Positions 40,456 through 50,717 are shown, counted from the first letter of the stretch. The stretch is DNA of 64,000 nucleotides from Sphingomonas melonis (GCF_013409985.1 NZ_JACCBY010000004.1:186001-250000), one strand, 5' to 3'. Numbers and translations are program-made. The notes: generated by a model not told the origin, from the sequence alone.

Positions 40456-43174
40456 TTAGAACGTCACGCGGACGCCCCCGAGCAGCGTCGTACCCGAACG
40501 GGTGACGACGTACAGACGCTTCGTGCTGTTCGAATATTGCTTTTCGCGCTGATTGGTCAGGTTGGTGCCGTTCAGCGTCAGCTGGACATTGGAGGACAGC
40601 GCGTAATGCACGGACATATCGACATAGATCGTGCCCTCGTAGCCGGTCACGTCCTGATCGGGGCCCAAAGCCGTCAGGACCGGTGAGGCGCTGAAGATGT
40701 AGCCGCTGCGATAATTGGCCGACACGCGTGCGTCGAACGCCTTGTCCTGATAATAGAGGGTCGCATTGGCGTTGTACTTGCTGAGTCCCTCCAGCGTGGT
40801 GCGAATGCTGCCGGGATAAATCTGCGCATAATCGAGCTTCGAGGCGACGTAGGTGACGTTGACCGCTGTCCCCAGCCGATTGAACGGCGCGGGGAGGAAG
40901 CTGAGATCGGTCTGGCCCGAAAGCTCGACACCGGCAAGGTGCGTTCTGGCGAGGTTCACCGGTCGCGAGAAGCTGTTGACGTTGGTCGTGGCAACCACGC
41001 CGGGATAAAGGTTGTCGGGCAACCCGGTCGTTCCATAGGGAACGTTGTTGACCGTTCGGCTGGACACGAACCCGTCGAGAGACTTGTAGAAGCCCGCCGC
41101 AGCGACATAGCCGACCGAACCGAAATAATATTCCGCCGACAGATCGACGTTGTTCGACGTGTAGGGCTTGAGGTTCGGGTTGCCGATGCTGACGCTGATC
41201 TCACCATTGTCAGCGGTGACGGTGCCATTCACCGCGAGCGCACCCAGCGCCGGACGGTTGATGTTCTTCGCGACGGAGAACCGCAGCAACGCGCGACGGT
41301 CAAGCTCGACGATCAGGTTCGCCGCGGGCAGCACGCCCTGATAGTCACCGCGCACGGTGACCGCCCCGACATTGGCCACCCCCTGAGAGGAAACGGTCGT
41401 GCGATAGTAACGCGCGCCGACGTTCCCGCGGATCGGCAGCCCGGCGAGCATGTGATTCCAGTCATATTGGGCGAAGGCCGCGATGGTACGCTCCTCGACC
41501 GAGAAGACGCCGAGCTTCTTCGTCAGATACTGGCTGCGGTCGATGCCCAGCTGCCGGAGCATCTTGGCGAAATCGACGATCGTCCAATCCTGTCCCGTAT
41601 ACCCGGTATAGGTCTGCGCATAACCATCGACTTTCGTACTGACCTTGCCAGCCTGGAAGGCGTTGGTGAGGACATTGTCCTGCTCGCCATAATAACCGGC
41701 GTTGGCGAAGCGACGCCATTCGCCGCCGATGCTGATCGTATCGTCGGGCGATATTTTGTACTCCAGCCGACCCTTCAAATTGTCGAGCGCCGTGTCCTGG
41801 AACGTGTCGTTCACGTATAGTCGTTTGGCATGCCAGAAGGCTGCGCTGGCCGGATCGAACCGATACGTGTTGACCAGCGAATAGGTGCCGCCGCGATAGT
41901 CGGAACTGACGCCCCCGAACCCCTCGAGGGTGAACTTGTCGTTGATCGGCATGTCATAGCGCGACCGCTCGACGCCGCCAGTCCAGAAGACGGTCAGGCC
42001 CTCGGCAAGCGCGGCATCCGCCACTCAGCACGACCTGCTTGAAGACGTTCCGGGTGTTCTGGATACGCGTCTCGGTCGACGCCTTGCCGCCGGTGACGTC
42101 CAGATAGACAACCTCATTGCGGTCGTTCCACTGGAGCGCGTTGACTTTGGAGTTTGGATACGTGACGCCGGCGAACGTCTCGCCCCCGCCGAGCCACGTC
42201 GAACTGCCGCCCCCGCGCGAGGCGAGGTGCGTCTCGAACCGGTCACCTTGGAACTGCCCGTAAAGGCCGTCGAGGGTCAGGTGAATGGCGTCCGTCGGGT
42301 TCCATTGCATCGCCGCGGTGATACCGACCCGCTCCTGCGTGCTGTCCCAGACCGACAAGCGGTTGCCGCGTGCAAACAGCAGGTCACCCGAATTGATCTT
42401 TGCCCGTTCTGCCGCGGTCAGGCTGGAGATATCGCTTCCGCTCGCGGTGTTGTGGCGCCAACGATAGGTATCGACGCCCTCCTCGCGGGTCTTGCGGCGG
42501 CTGTACGCACCCGAAACAAGGAGGCCGAAATTGCCCCAGGTCTTCGAAACGAGGCCGGTGATCCGCGGCTGGAAGTCGCGCGTCAGCGTGTTGGTGCCGC
42601 CCTGGGCAGAGAGGGCGATCTTGGACCCCCGGTAGTCGAACGGACGCGCGGTGAAGAGCGCGACGGTGCCGGCCAGGCCGCCTTCGGATTGCTGCGCCTG
42701 ATAGGATTTCTCGACATCGACGTGGTTGAACAGTTCGGCCGCAAACAGGTTGAAGTCGAAAGCGCGGTCGCGCGTCGTCTGGCCACGACTGTCCTGCGGC
42801 GAATCGACGTTGCCGAGCACCTCCATGCCGTCCAGCTGGACGCGGGTGAAATCGGGACCGAGGCCGCGCAGGCTGATGCGGCGGCCCTCGCCAGCCTCGC
42901 GGTTGATCGCGACCCCGGGTAGGCGCTGCAGCGCCTCTGCCAGGTTCAGGTCGGGAAAAGCGGCGATGTCGGATGCGGCGATCGAATCCTTGATGATCGC
43001 GGCCTGCCGCTTCGAATCCCGCGCTGCGGCGAGACTCGTGCGATAGCCGGTGACGACGATGTCGTTCCCCGTCTCGGTGGTCGCGTCGGCGGGCGCGGCC
43101 TGCTGCGCCAGCACGGGTTGTGCAAATAGGCCAAGGGCGCTGGTGGCCAGCCACCAGCGGCGTGCGTTCGTCAT
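40456..43174 (-). pseudogene. TonB-dependent receptor, split by one frameshift
   Basis: About 905 residues if repaired. A signal peptide (WWLATSALGLFAQPVLAQ) precedes a plug with the TonB-box-like GNDIVVTGYRTSL, LAEALQRLPGVAINREAGEGRRISLRGLG, DRAFDFNLFAAEL and GGLAGTVALFTARPF. The barrel then runs to a C-terminal LLGGVRVTF (terminal Phe). Near 42019-42022 one extra base breaks the frame: the first part runs to LSG and the second resumes as ADAALAEGLTVFWTGGVERS, and removing one C restores the frame exactly. This is the receptor type seen beside phosphatases and phytases. It has a PHO box 114 bp upstream. It is either a fresh pseudogene or a sequencing error. Confidence 0.85.
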
Positions 43175-43287
43175 CGATAGTCCCCCCAAAGATATGGCCG
43201 CCGCGCCCGCGAGCCGGCGGTCGGGAGGGTAGAGACGGGACCGTGCGCACCGGGGACACGGAGATTTGTAAAAGTTTTAAGACATAG

Positions 43288-43305
43288 ATGACAGATTTAT
43301 GACAC
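43288..43305 (-). promoter_or_regulatory. PHO box (PhoB-binding site)
   Basis: On the minus strand the sequence reads GTGTCATAAATCTGTCAT: two 7-bp direct repeats (GTGTCAT and CTGTCAT) separated by AAAT, giving the 11-bp periodicity of PhoB sites (consensus CTGTCATAWAWCTGTCAY). It lies 114 bp before the TBDR start and 100 bp before the divergent acid phosphatase start, so it could serve the receptor, the phosphatase or both. Confidence 0.8.
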
Positions 43306-43404
43306 AGGCCTGACGGCGATGCCGAACTTTCCAAATATTGCGATCCGCATGTCCCCGCTCAATCGTTACAACACTCTGCCATCGCATCACGAACTCTTTA
43401 CGGG

Positions 43405-44127
43405 ATGCGCATGCGTACTCTTTTCCTCGTCGCCGCCGTGGCATATGCCTATCCTGCCGCCGCCAGGATGGAAGCGCCGGGCTATCTCTCTGCTGCAACG
43501 CAGCCCGATCTCGTCGCGATCCTGCCGGGGCCTCCCGCTGCGGATTCACCCCGCGCCGCGGCTGATGCGGCGACCTTCGCGGCGAGCCGCGCGCTGGTAG
43601 GCAGTGCACGCTGGCGCCTGGCGAGTGAGGACGTGTCGTCGGACCTGTCGCGGCGCTTTGCCGAGGCGATCGGCTTTCCGCTCGATCTCGACCGCCTGCC
43701 GGTCACACGCCGGTTGCTCGACCGGCTGGGCGCCGACCGATCGGCAATGGTCGGCGCGGCCAAGGCGCATTGGCAGTCCGTGCGGCCGTTCGTCGGCAAC
43801 GCCCTGCCGATCTGCGAACCGCGGCGGCCCGACCTTGCGGCAAACGGCGATTACCCGTCCGGGCATACGGCGCATGGCTGGAGCTTCGCACTGGTGCTGG
43901 CCGAGCTGCTGCCAGATCGCGCTGCCGCGCTTCTGGCCCGCGGCCGCGCCTATGGCGACAGCCGCTGGATCTGCGGATCGCATTCGATGAGCGCCGTCGA
44001 GGGTGGGTATCTCGCAGCCTCGGCGATCGTCGCAGCAGAACATGGCGCAGCCGCCTTCCGCACCGACATGGCAGCGGCACGCGCTGAGCTCGCCGCCTAT
44101 CGTGCCGCGCTCAGAAAGAGACAGTGA
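43405..44127 (+). CDS. Class A acid phosphatase (PAP2 superfamily)
   Basis: 240 residues with a signal peptide (RTLFLVAAVAYAYPAAA). The signature KxxxxxxRP...PSGH...SRxxxxxH is visible as KAHWQSVRPF, GDYPSGHTAHG and SRWICGSHSMSAVEGG. The last motif normally ends HxxxD; here the position is Ala, a variant I associate with sphingomonad-type enzymes. It should release phosphate from organic phosphate esters in the periplasm. It is divergent from the frameshifted TBDR with a PHO box between them, and its 3' end overlaps that of the second TBDR by 17 bp. Confidence 0.85.
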   Translation: MRMRTLFLVAAVAYAYPAAARMEAPGYLSAATQPDLVAILPGPPAADSPRAAADAATFAASRALVGSARWRLASEDVSSDLSRRFAEAIGFPLDLDRLPVTRRLLDRLGADRSAMVGAAKAHWQSVRPFVGNALPICEPRRPDLAANGDYPSGHTAHGWSFALVLAELLPDRAAALLARGRAYGDSRWICGSHSMSAVEGGYLAASAIVAAEHGAAAFRTDMAAARAELAAYRAALRKRQ

Positions 44128-46804
44128 CGCCTGCCTCGACGATACGGCCCTGTTGTGCGCGGACGACGACGACCGGCGCCGCGCCAGCCTGCACCTCGCC
44201 GCCGATCGCGTCGCCCTGCATGACGGCGATGACATCGAACAGGTTGGTGACGCGCACGCGGAGCGATGCATCGGGTCGCAATGCCCAGCTCGCCCCCATG
44301 TCCACACTCGCAAAGCCGGGCAGTACCAGCCGGTTGGCATCATCGGCGAAGCGCCGCCCCATCGCTGCGACATCGGCATCGAGCGTCAGCGGCGTGCCTG
44401 GCAGCGCAGCCGTGACGCTCGCCTGAGCCATCAGCTGCGGCACACGGCGCGGCATCCTACCGCCGAGATCAAGCATGCCCGGCATACCGTTGACGAGCGT
44501 CGCCAGCCGATAGTTCGCCAGCCGCGGGTCCTGCACCGTCGCGCTGCCCCGGATTGCGATGCCGGGCGTCGGCGTCACGCGGCCAGAGACCTCCACACCC
44601 AGCGTCCTGGCGGTCGCATCATGATTACGAACGAGGATGCCGCCGGTCGAGGGATCGATCGACATGTCCTCGAGCGCGATCTGAGCGAAGCGGCTGGCGA
44701 ACAGCGTCGCGTCGAGCGACACGCCGCGACCCCGCCACAATAGTCCGAGTTCACCCTGCTCGACGCGCAGCGTCCGGCTCTCGCCGTCGCCGCCCAGCCT
44801 GAAGACCCCGGGATCGGGTAGCCGCACCGCGCGCGTGGCCCGTGTGAACAGACTGACCCGGGCGCCAGCCTGCCATTGCAGCGCCAGCGTCGCCGCGATA
44901 CCGCTGCGCTCAAGACGGCGCGTGAGCCTATCTCCCGAGGGCATCGCCAGTGCATCGTCGGCGAGCGTCGTACGGTCGCCGCCATCGACGATCGCGGCGC
45001 GTTCGATACGTCCGTCGAGTGCGCCACGTTCGTGTCGCACGCCCCAATCCACCCGCCAGCGCGGCGCGAGGGCCCATTCATCGGACAGGTAGAGCGCGGT
45101 CATCCTCTGGTCGGCCGCGACATGTTCGAACGTCGACCCGCGGCTGAGGAAACCGGCATCGGTCAGCAGGCCGGTCGCCGCGCCACTCCCGTCACGGCCG
45201 ACGAGATCGAGCAAGGGTGCGCCGCCCCGCGCCTCGGCCAGCACCCGCGCGACCGCCCGGCGGAAATCCCAGTGGTAGCGAGTGGCGTAGCTCCCCAGCG
45301 TCACGTCATGCCGCCCGGCCAGATCCAGGTGCAGGGCATAACGCATTTCGGCAATCGTCTCGCGCAGCCGCGTGTCCGCGGCGACCGGATTCAGCGTCTC
45401 GACCCACGTCTCATTGCCAACGACGGCGGCGTCGTCGACATGACGTAATGCCGCTGACACGGTCGTCGGGAAGGCGCGCGTCAGCAGCGGCAACGCATTG
45501 ACGATCGCGTCGCGTGCCGTGACCGGCGGCCCCGAGGATGAGACCGCATAGCGCGCGGTTATCGACCGACGGTGCCGCGCCCGCACGGTTAGCAAGCCGT
45601 CGCCGAGCGGCAGCGTCAGCGTACCCGTTCCAGCGGCGAGACGATTGCGGTTGTTGCGCGCGAGCGGTCGCGTGCCCGCGGCGGCAAATCGCACCGAAGC
45701 GAGCCCCGGCCCGAACCAGCTGTCGCGACGTGGATCGAACCCCGGCAGCGCCGTCAGCCGCCCGCGTCCCGCCAGCATCGGAAAGGACGAGACGTTGAGC
45801 GTATCGTCGTCGAGCAGCCGTATCCCGATCATCAGCCGGCCACGCGCGCCGATGTCACGCGCCGCGTGCAGCCGCGCCTGCCAGCCACCGAGCGTTGCGG
45901 CGATACGGCGGACGCTCGGGTCGCGCACCACCATGCCGCTGCCGAGCAGCCGCCATCCGTCACCGACCGGGCCACCGGCATAGGCCTCGATCCGGGCGAG
46001 CCCGCGCTCGTCCGTCGTTGCACGGGCGCCGCCTGCAAATCGATCGCCAGCGCTACGCGTACGCAGGTTGAGGATACCGCCGGGCGCGTTGCTGGCGAAG
46101 ATCGCCGATGGACCGCCACGTACGTAGTCGACCGACTCCAGCGCCAAATCGGGGCGCACGAACTGGTCGACGTCGGTCCAAGGCAGGGTGTCGTGCTGTA
46201 CCGGCAGACCGTCCTCCTCGATCGCGACCGCTTGATATCCGTCGAGCGGGATGCCGCGCACCCGGACCGTGTTGGCGGCGATGCCCGCCGACCGGTCCGC
46301 CCAGACACCCGGCATCGTCGCGAGCAGGTCCGCCAGTGCAGCAGGATGCTGCCGCGCCAGCTCGGGCCCAGCAATGTGAGAGGCGGAATAGCTGCGTTCG
46401 AGCTCGCCACGCGTCATCCCGTCGCCGCGCCCGGTGACGATGATGTCGGCCGGTGCAGGGGTGGAGAGACGCGGAAGCGTGGCGGGCACCCGGCGTTGCA
46501 TCGGGGACGGCTTCACCACGATACCGCCCGCAACCAGCCGACAGGACAACCGGACCGGCGCGCACCATGCCGCGAGTGCCTGCGACAGGCGCATCCGCCC
46601 CTTTATAGCACCGCGCCGCGGCCGGGCGAGATCTTCGGGATGTGCGACGAGCGCCCTGTCCGCCTGCCGCGCCAGCCGGTCGAGCCCGGCGCCGATGCTG
46701 GGCCCGCGCAGGTCAACCACCACGATGGGATCGCTGGACGAAAGCGCAGCGCCGAGCAGCGCCGCCAAGACCATCAGAGACGCCGCGGGGCGCGAAGGCC
46801 CCAC
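44111..46804 (-). CDS. TonB-dependent receptor with N-terminal STN domain
   Basis: 897 residues. A signal-like N-terminus (MVLAALLGAALSSS) and an STN domain (SIGAGLDRLARQADRALVAHPEDL, LSQALAAWCAPVRLSCRLV) are followed by TonB box/plug DIIVTGRGDGMTRGELERSY, ALADLLATMPGVWAD, VRVRGIPLDGYQAVAIEEDG and GGPSAIFASNAPGGILNLRTR. A 22-strand barrel ends in EAGVTVSF. STN-bearing receptors signal to FecR/FecI, so this one may be the sensor for the FecIR pair at 38.8-40.3 kb. The start is GTG 46804, or ATG 46774. Confidence 0.88.
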   Translation of the reverse strand: MGPSRPAASLMVLAALLGAALSSSDPIVVVDLRGPSIGAGLDRLARQADRALVAHPEDLARPRRGAIKGRMRLSQALAAWCAPVRLSCRLVAGGIVVKPSPMQRRVPATLPRLSTPAPADIIVTGRGDGMTRGELERSYSASHIAGPELARQHPAALADLLATMPGVWADRSAGIAANTVRVRGIPLDGYQAVAIEEDGLPVQHDTLPWTDVDQFVRPDLALESVDYVRGGPSAIFASNAPGGILNLRTRSAGDRFAGGARATTDERGLARIEAYAGGPVGDGWRLLGSGMVVRDPSVRRIAATLGGWQARLHAARDIGARGRLMIGIRLLDDDTLNVSSFPMLAGRGRLTALPGFDPRRDSWFGPGLASVRFAAAGTRPLARNNRNRLAAGTGTLTLPLGDGLLTVRARHRRSITARYAVSSSGPPVTARDAIVNALPLLTRAFPTTVSAALRHVDDAAVVGNETWVETLNPVAADTRLRETIAEMRYALHLDLAGRHDVTLGSYATRYHWDFRRAVARVLAEARGGAPLLDLVGRDGSGAATGLLTDAGFLSRGSTFEHVAADQRMTALYLSDEWALAPRWRVDWGVRHERGALDGRIERAAIVDGGDRTTLADDALAMPSGDRLTRRLERSGIAATLALQWQAGARVSLFTRATRAVRLPDPGVFRLGGDGESRTLRVEQGELGLLWRGRGVSLDATLFASRFAQIALEDMSIDPSTGGILVRNHDATARTLGVEVSGRVTPTPGIAIRGSATVQDPRLANYRLATLVNGMPGMLDLGGRMPRRVPQLMAQASVTAALPGTPLTLDADVAAMGRRFADDANRLVLPGFASVDMGASWALRPDASLRVRVTNLFDVIAVMQGDAIGGEVQAGAAPVVVVRAQQGRIVEAGVTVSF

Positions 46805-47087
46805 GGTTCTGTCGCACTCACCCCCGCGGCCCCCGTTCCACCCGCTAAAATACTATCGTCAGAGGCATAAGGCGGGAATGTTGCAACCACGTGGCGAGGA
46901 CCGGCCTGCCGATCATGGATCGCCCTCGACCGCCGTTCGCAAGATATAGGAAGAGCGGCAGACCTGCGCCGGCGCAAACACGTAAGATCAAGTAGACTCT
47001 GACGCTCGGAGGCGAGAGTTCTGGCCTCATCCGCACAGACTCGGTTGTATTACGCCGATGACAGGATCTACCTAGACATGGCGGTGA
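46805..47087. other. Intergenic region upstream of the STN receptor
   Basis: About 280 bp without a gene I can support. It must contain the promoter of the STN receptor (minus strand); an AT-richer AAAATACTAT lies near 46847-46856. I do not see a PHO box here. Confidence 0.4.
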
Positions 47088-47621
47088 TCACGGGGGCGGA
47101 GAAGCTCGATAAAACGAGGCACATGGCTCATCGTCGGTTCGCCGTTCCGGGCAGCGCGCCAGTTCAAGCAGGCAGCGCTTAGTGCCGACGTCGATCGTAT
47201 TGAGAAAGCGGTGGATTTCCCTGCGGTGCGCGAGAGCCTCAAGGCCCAGCTGACCCCTGCGTTGACGCAAACGATGCAGTCCGATCCCGACCTGCGCACG
47301 AACCCCTTCACCGGACTAGGCTTGATGATGATGCCGGCGATCATCGGCAAGATGGTCGACGCCGTCGTGACGCCGGAAGCAATGTCGGCGATGATGAAGA
47401 GCGGCAGGATCGTCAGACGGCAGGCGAAAGCGTCGGCCCATGCCAAAGTCGACTATACGTACGGCTATCGAGACCTCGACCACTTCGCCGTCACGGCACT
47501 GGCTGCAGATACCAAAGCGGATGACGCACCGACACTCGTCTTCGAGCGGCGAGGCCTGCTGGCGTGGAAGCTGGTCCGAATTGAGGTTCCCGCCGCGGCG
47601 CTGACGCGGTGGCGCAAATAG
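47088..47621 (+). pseudogene. DUF2939-family protein lacking its N-terminus
   Basis: The frame is open from just after TGA 47085. It reads WLIVGSPFRAARQFKQAALSADVDRIEKAVDFPAVRESLKAQL and continues to ALTRWRK, with the family pattern SPFxALxxxxxAAxxxDxxxxxxxVDFPAVRxSLK. No ATG, GTG or TTG exists before the conserved part except GTG 47211, which would remove it. The usual N-terminal membrane anchor is missing. I infer a degraded gene; an expressed 136-residue product from GTG 47211 is the alternative. Confidence 0.6.
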
Positions 47622-47819
47622 TCGCTTACGAGGTTCTGCCCGCTCCGCATTGTCAGCGGTCTGAGGACCCACAGCGATGGTGGTATCCGCCATGTGGTCC
47701 GTCCACCCCAAGCCGCAACTATCGAAATGATCTAATACTTTCAGCTACTTGACGGGTCGCGCAAGTCACCGCAGGCTGGCTTGCGACGTGGCGGTGACCG
47801 GCGCGCATGGGAGGTGGGG

Positions 47820-50390
47820 ATGCCTGGATTGTCGCGCTTGCTGAGGCGCTCAGCCTTCTCCTTGCCGCTGTTGCTCCTGACCGGCGCCGCGGCGGACGAT
47901 GCCAAGCTGACGCTCAGCCCGAAAGGCTATCTGACCGAGCCGGGGCTCGACGTCATCGTCTTCGATGACATCTATCCCGACGGCCATCAGACCGGCGTCA
48001 CGATCATCCAGCACGGGACGCGGGTCGCCGCCAATGGCGATCTCCGGCTTGAACCCGAGCCGGGCCAATGGTCGCCGATGCCGACCTCGGCCGGCAAGCG
48101 CGTGATCGATGCGGCGACGGGCACCATCACGCAGGCGCTGACCTACCCCGATCCCGCGAAGAACGGGCGCGGATTCAATCCGATCTTCTATCCCGACCTG
48201 AAGCTCGATTACCGCGTCCGCGTCACGCCGGCGGGCGGCAACAGCTTCCGCATCTCCGTCGATCTCGATCAGCCGATCCCGCGCGACCGAGTCGGACGGA
48301 TCGGCTTCAACCTGGAATTGTTCCCCACCCAGCTGTTCGGCAAGGCCTGGACGCTGGACGACCAGGCCGGCATCTTCCCGCGCCAGCCGAACGGCCCGAT
48401 CGACCCGGCGGCCGACACCCGCCTCCCAGTGCCGCGCAATGCCCAGCCAAACGGTCCGGTACAGTCTCCGAACGGGCAGCCGCTTGCCCGCGCGCTCGCC
48501 CGCGGCCGTACGCTTATCGTGGCGCCGGAAGAGGATAGCCAGCGCATCCGGATCGAGAGCAGGAACGGTGAGCTGGAGTTGCGGGATGGGCGGTCGGTGC
48601 ACAACAACGGTTGGTTTATCGTGCGGCAGGCCGTTGCGGCCGGTGCGACACGCGGCGCGGTCGAGTGGATCGTCACCCCAAACGTGATGTCCCATTGGCG
48701 ATCGAAACCGGTGATCCAGGTGTCGCAGATCGGCTATGCGCCGGCCCAGCCCAAGCGCGCGGTGATCGAGCTCGATCCCGCCGACCCGACCGACGCCCCG
48801 GCGCAGCTGTTCCGCCTCACGCCGGACGGCCGGCGCGAGGTGCTGCGGGCGACTCCGCAGGGCTGGGGCGACTTCCTGCGCTACCGCTACCTGCAATTCG
48901 ATTTCAGCCGCATCACCCAGCCCGGCATGTACCAGATCGGCTATCGCGGCCAGGTATCGCATCCGTTCCGCATCGACGCCGATGTCTATGCCCGCTACGC
49001 TTGGCAGCCCACGCTGGAATATTTCCTGCCGATCCAGATGTGTCACATGTTGGTGCGGGAGAAATACCGCGTCTGGCACGGGCGCGATCATCTCGATGAC
49101 GCACGGATGGCGCCGATCAACCTCAATCACTTCGATGGTTACGCGCAGGGCCCGTCGACACTGACTACATTCAAGCCCGGCGAGTCCGTGCCGCGGCTGG
49201 ATGCGGGCGGCTGGCATGATGCGGGCGACGACGACCTGCGCGTCGAATCCCAGATCGGCGAGGTCTGGATCCTGTCCAAGATGGTCGAGGAATTCGGCCT
49301 GAACTATGATGCGACGCGCATCGATCAGGCGCGAAAGCTGGTCGAGATTCGCGATCCCGATGGCAAGAACGATGCGCTCCAGCAGATCGAACACGGCCTG
49401 CTGACCGTTCTGGGCGGCTATCGCGCGATGGGGCGGCTGTATCGCGGCGTGATCACCCCGTCGCTGCGGCAATATGCCATGCTCGGCGATACCGTGAACG
49501 TCACCGACAACGTGCCCGGCAGCGGGGGCAGCGACCTCGGCGTCGATGCGAATGGCGCGCCGGTCGCCGCCGACGATCGCTGGGTCTTCACCGAGGACAA
49601 TCCCGATCGCGAACTCGATACCGCCGCGGGGCTGGCCGCGTCGGCGCGCGTGCTCCGCGCCAGCAATCCCGCGCTCGCCGCCGAAGCGCTGGCCGCCGCG
49701 CGCGACCTGACCGCCAAAGCGGGCGCGAGGGCGAAGCTCGTCCCGCGCGTGTTCGCGCTTGCCGAACTGCTGCAAGCGACCGGCGAGCAGGGCTATGCCG
49801 CGCAACTCGCCGCGCTGGAGCCGCAGATCCTCCAGGATATCGGGCGGACCGGCTGGATGCTCCACGCCGTCCAGCGGCGCTTGCCCGGCGGCTTCCGCGA
49901 GCGGCTGACCAAGGCGGTCGCGGCCTATCAGGCGAAGGTGGCGGCCGATGCCCGCACCGACTCGCCGTATGGCGTACCCTATAAACCGGAAATCTGGGGC
50001 GCCGGCTGGCAGATCCAGGAGCGCGGGGTGCGCCAGTATTTCTTCCACAAGGGCTGGCCGCTGGTGACCAGCACGGACAGTTACGTGAACGCGCTCAACT
50101 TCGTGCTCGGCGTCCATCCCGGCGAGAATACCGCGAGCTTCGTGTCGGGCGTCGGCGCGCAATCGGCCACCACCGCCTATGGTCTCAATCGCGCCGACTG
50201 GAGCTACGTTCCTGGCGGCGTGATCTCGGCCACCAATCTGATCCGGCCAGACCTGCCCGAACTCAAGGTGTGGCCGTATTTCTGGCAGCAGACGGAATAT
50301 GTGATGGGCGGTGGCGCGACCAACTACATGTTCCTCGCGCTGGCGGCGGACCAGCTCTACCGCGGCGGTGCCAAACAGGCGGCCTTTTGA
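47820..50390 (+). CDS. Glycoside hydrolase family 9 (endoglucanase-like)
   Basis: 856 residues. A signal peptide (RSAFSLPLLLLTGAAA) is followed by a ~300-residue N-terminal beta-rich region and a CelD-type Ig-like domain (VSQIGYAPAQPKRAVIEL...QPGMYQIGYRG). The (alpha/alpha)6 catalytic domain has the two Asp of the base site in LDAGGWHDAGDDD (about 460-467) and the proton-donor Glu near the C-terminus in WQQTEYVMGGG (about 824). FVLGVHPGENTASFVSGVG matches the GH9 'LGxNPxxxSFVTGxG' block. It cleaves beta-1,4-glucan or related chains in the periplasm. ATG 47820 has GGAGGTGGGG directly upstream. It stands alone. Confidence 0.87.
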   Translation: MPGLSRLLRRSAFSLPLLLLTGAAADDAKLTLSPKGYLTEPGLDVIVFDDIYPDGHQTGVTIIQHGTRVAANGDLRLEPEPGQWSPMPTSAGKRVIDAATGTITQALTYPDPAKNGRGFNPIFYPDLKLDYRVRVTPAGGNSFRISVDLDQPIPRDRVGRIGFNLELFPTQLFGKAWTLDDQAGIFPRQPNGPIDPAADTRLPVPRNAQPNGPVQSPNGQPLARALARGRTLIVAPEEDSQRIRIESRNGELELRDGRSVHNNGWFIVRQAVAAGATRGAVEWIVTPNVMSHWRSKPVIQVSQIGYAPAQPKRAVIELDPADPTDAPAQLFRLTPDGRREVLRATPQGWGDFLRYRYLQFDFSRITQPGMYQIGYRGQVSHPFRIDADVYARYAWQPTLEYFLPIQMCHMLVREKYRVWHGRDHLDDARMAPINLNHFDGYAQGPSTLTTFKPGESVPRLDAGGWHDAGDDDLRVESQIGEVWILSKMVEEFGLNYDATRIDQARKLVEIRDPDGKNDALQQIEHGLLTVLGGYRAMGRLYRGVITPSLRQYAMLGDTVNVTDNVPGSGGSDLGVDANGAPVAADDRWVFTEDNPDRELDTAAGLAASARVLRASNPALAAEALAAARDLTAKAGARAKLVPRVFALAELLQATGEQGYAAQLAALEPQILQDIGRTGWMLHAVQRRLPGGFRERLTKAVAAYQAKVAADARTDSPYGVPYKPEIWGAGWQIQERGVRQYFFHKGWPLVTSTDSYVNALNFVLGVHPGENTASFVSGVGAQSATTAYGLNRADWSYVPGGVISATNLIRPDLPELKVWPYFWQQTEYVMGGGATNYMFLALAADQLYRGGAKQAAF

Positions 50391-50453
50391 GTTGCTCCGG
50401 CACTGCGTGTTCCGCCTTTGCGGCCTCACCCGAACCCGGCCGCTGATGTCCGG

Positions 50454-50717
50454 TCAGAGGGGCGGTTCATCCGATCGCGAGCGATGGCGGCGGCGACGGC
50501 GGGCGTGGATCACCTCGGCGGTGTGGACATGACCGCGGCGTTCGGCGCGCAGCACGGTCGCGACCCGCTTGCCGTTGACCAGCAGCGCCAGCCCGAGCAG
50601 CGCGGCGGGGAAGAGGACGACCATCAGCGGCGATCCGTCCAGCGCCAGCGAGGCGGCGCACGCACCGCTGCTGATCAGCGCGCCGGCCGCTCGCCAGGCC
50701 GCGTCGCGGCGCGTCAT
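50454..50717 (-). CDS. Small membrane protein
   Basis: 87 residues: two hydrophobic helices (AAGALISSGACAASLAL and LMVVLFPAALLGLALLVNG) and a very basic tail (HARRRRRHRSRS). The ATG overlaps the stop of the methyltransferase-like gene (ATGA), so they form a small operon. The family is not recognised. Confidence 0.55.
   Translation of the reverse strand: MTRRDAAWRAAGALISSGACAASLALDGSPLMVVLFPAALLGLALLVNGKRVATVLRAERRGHVHTAEVIHARRRRRHRSRSDEPPL

Noticed and set aside
43279..43284. A third PHO half-site (AAGACA) beside the PHO box
   Set aside because: Its spacing to the next half-site is 9 bp, not 11, and it has a mismatch, so it does not extend the box.
47850..50429. A 859-codon open frame antisense to the GH9 gene
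   Set aside because: Shadow of the GH9 gene; the plus strand shows a signal peptide, Ig-like domain and catalytic motifs.
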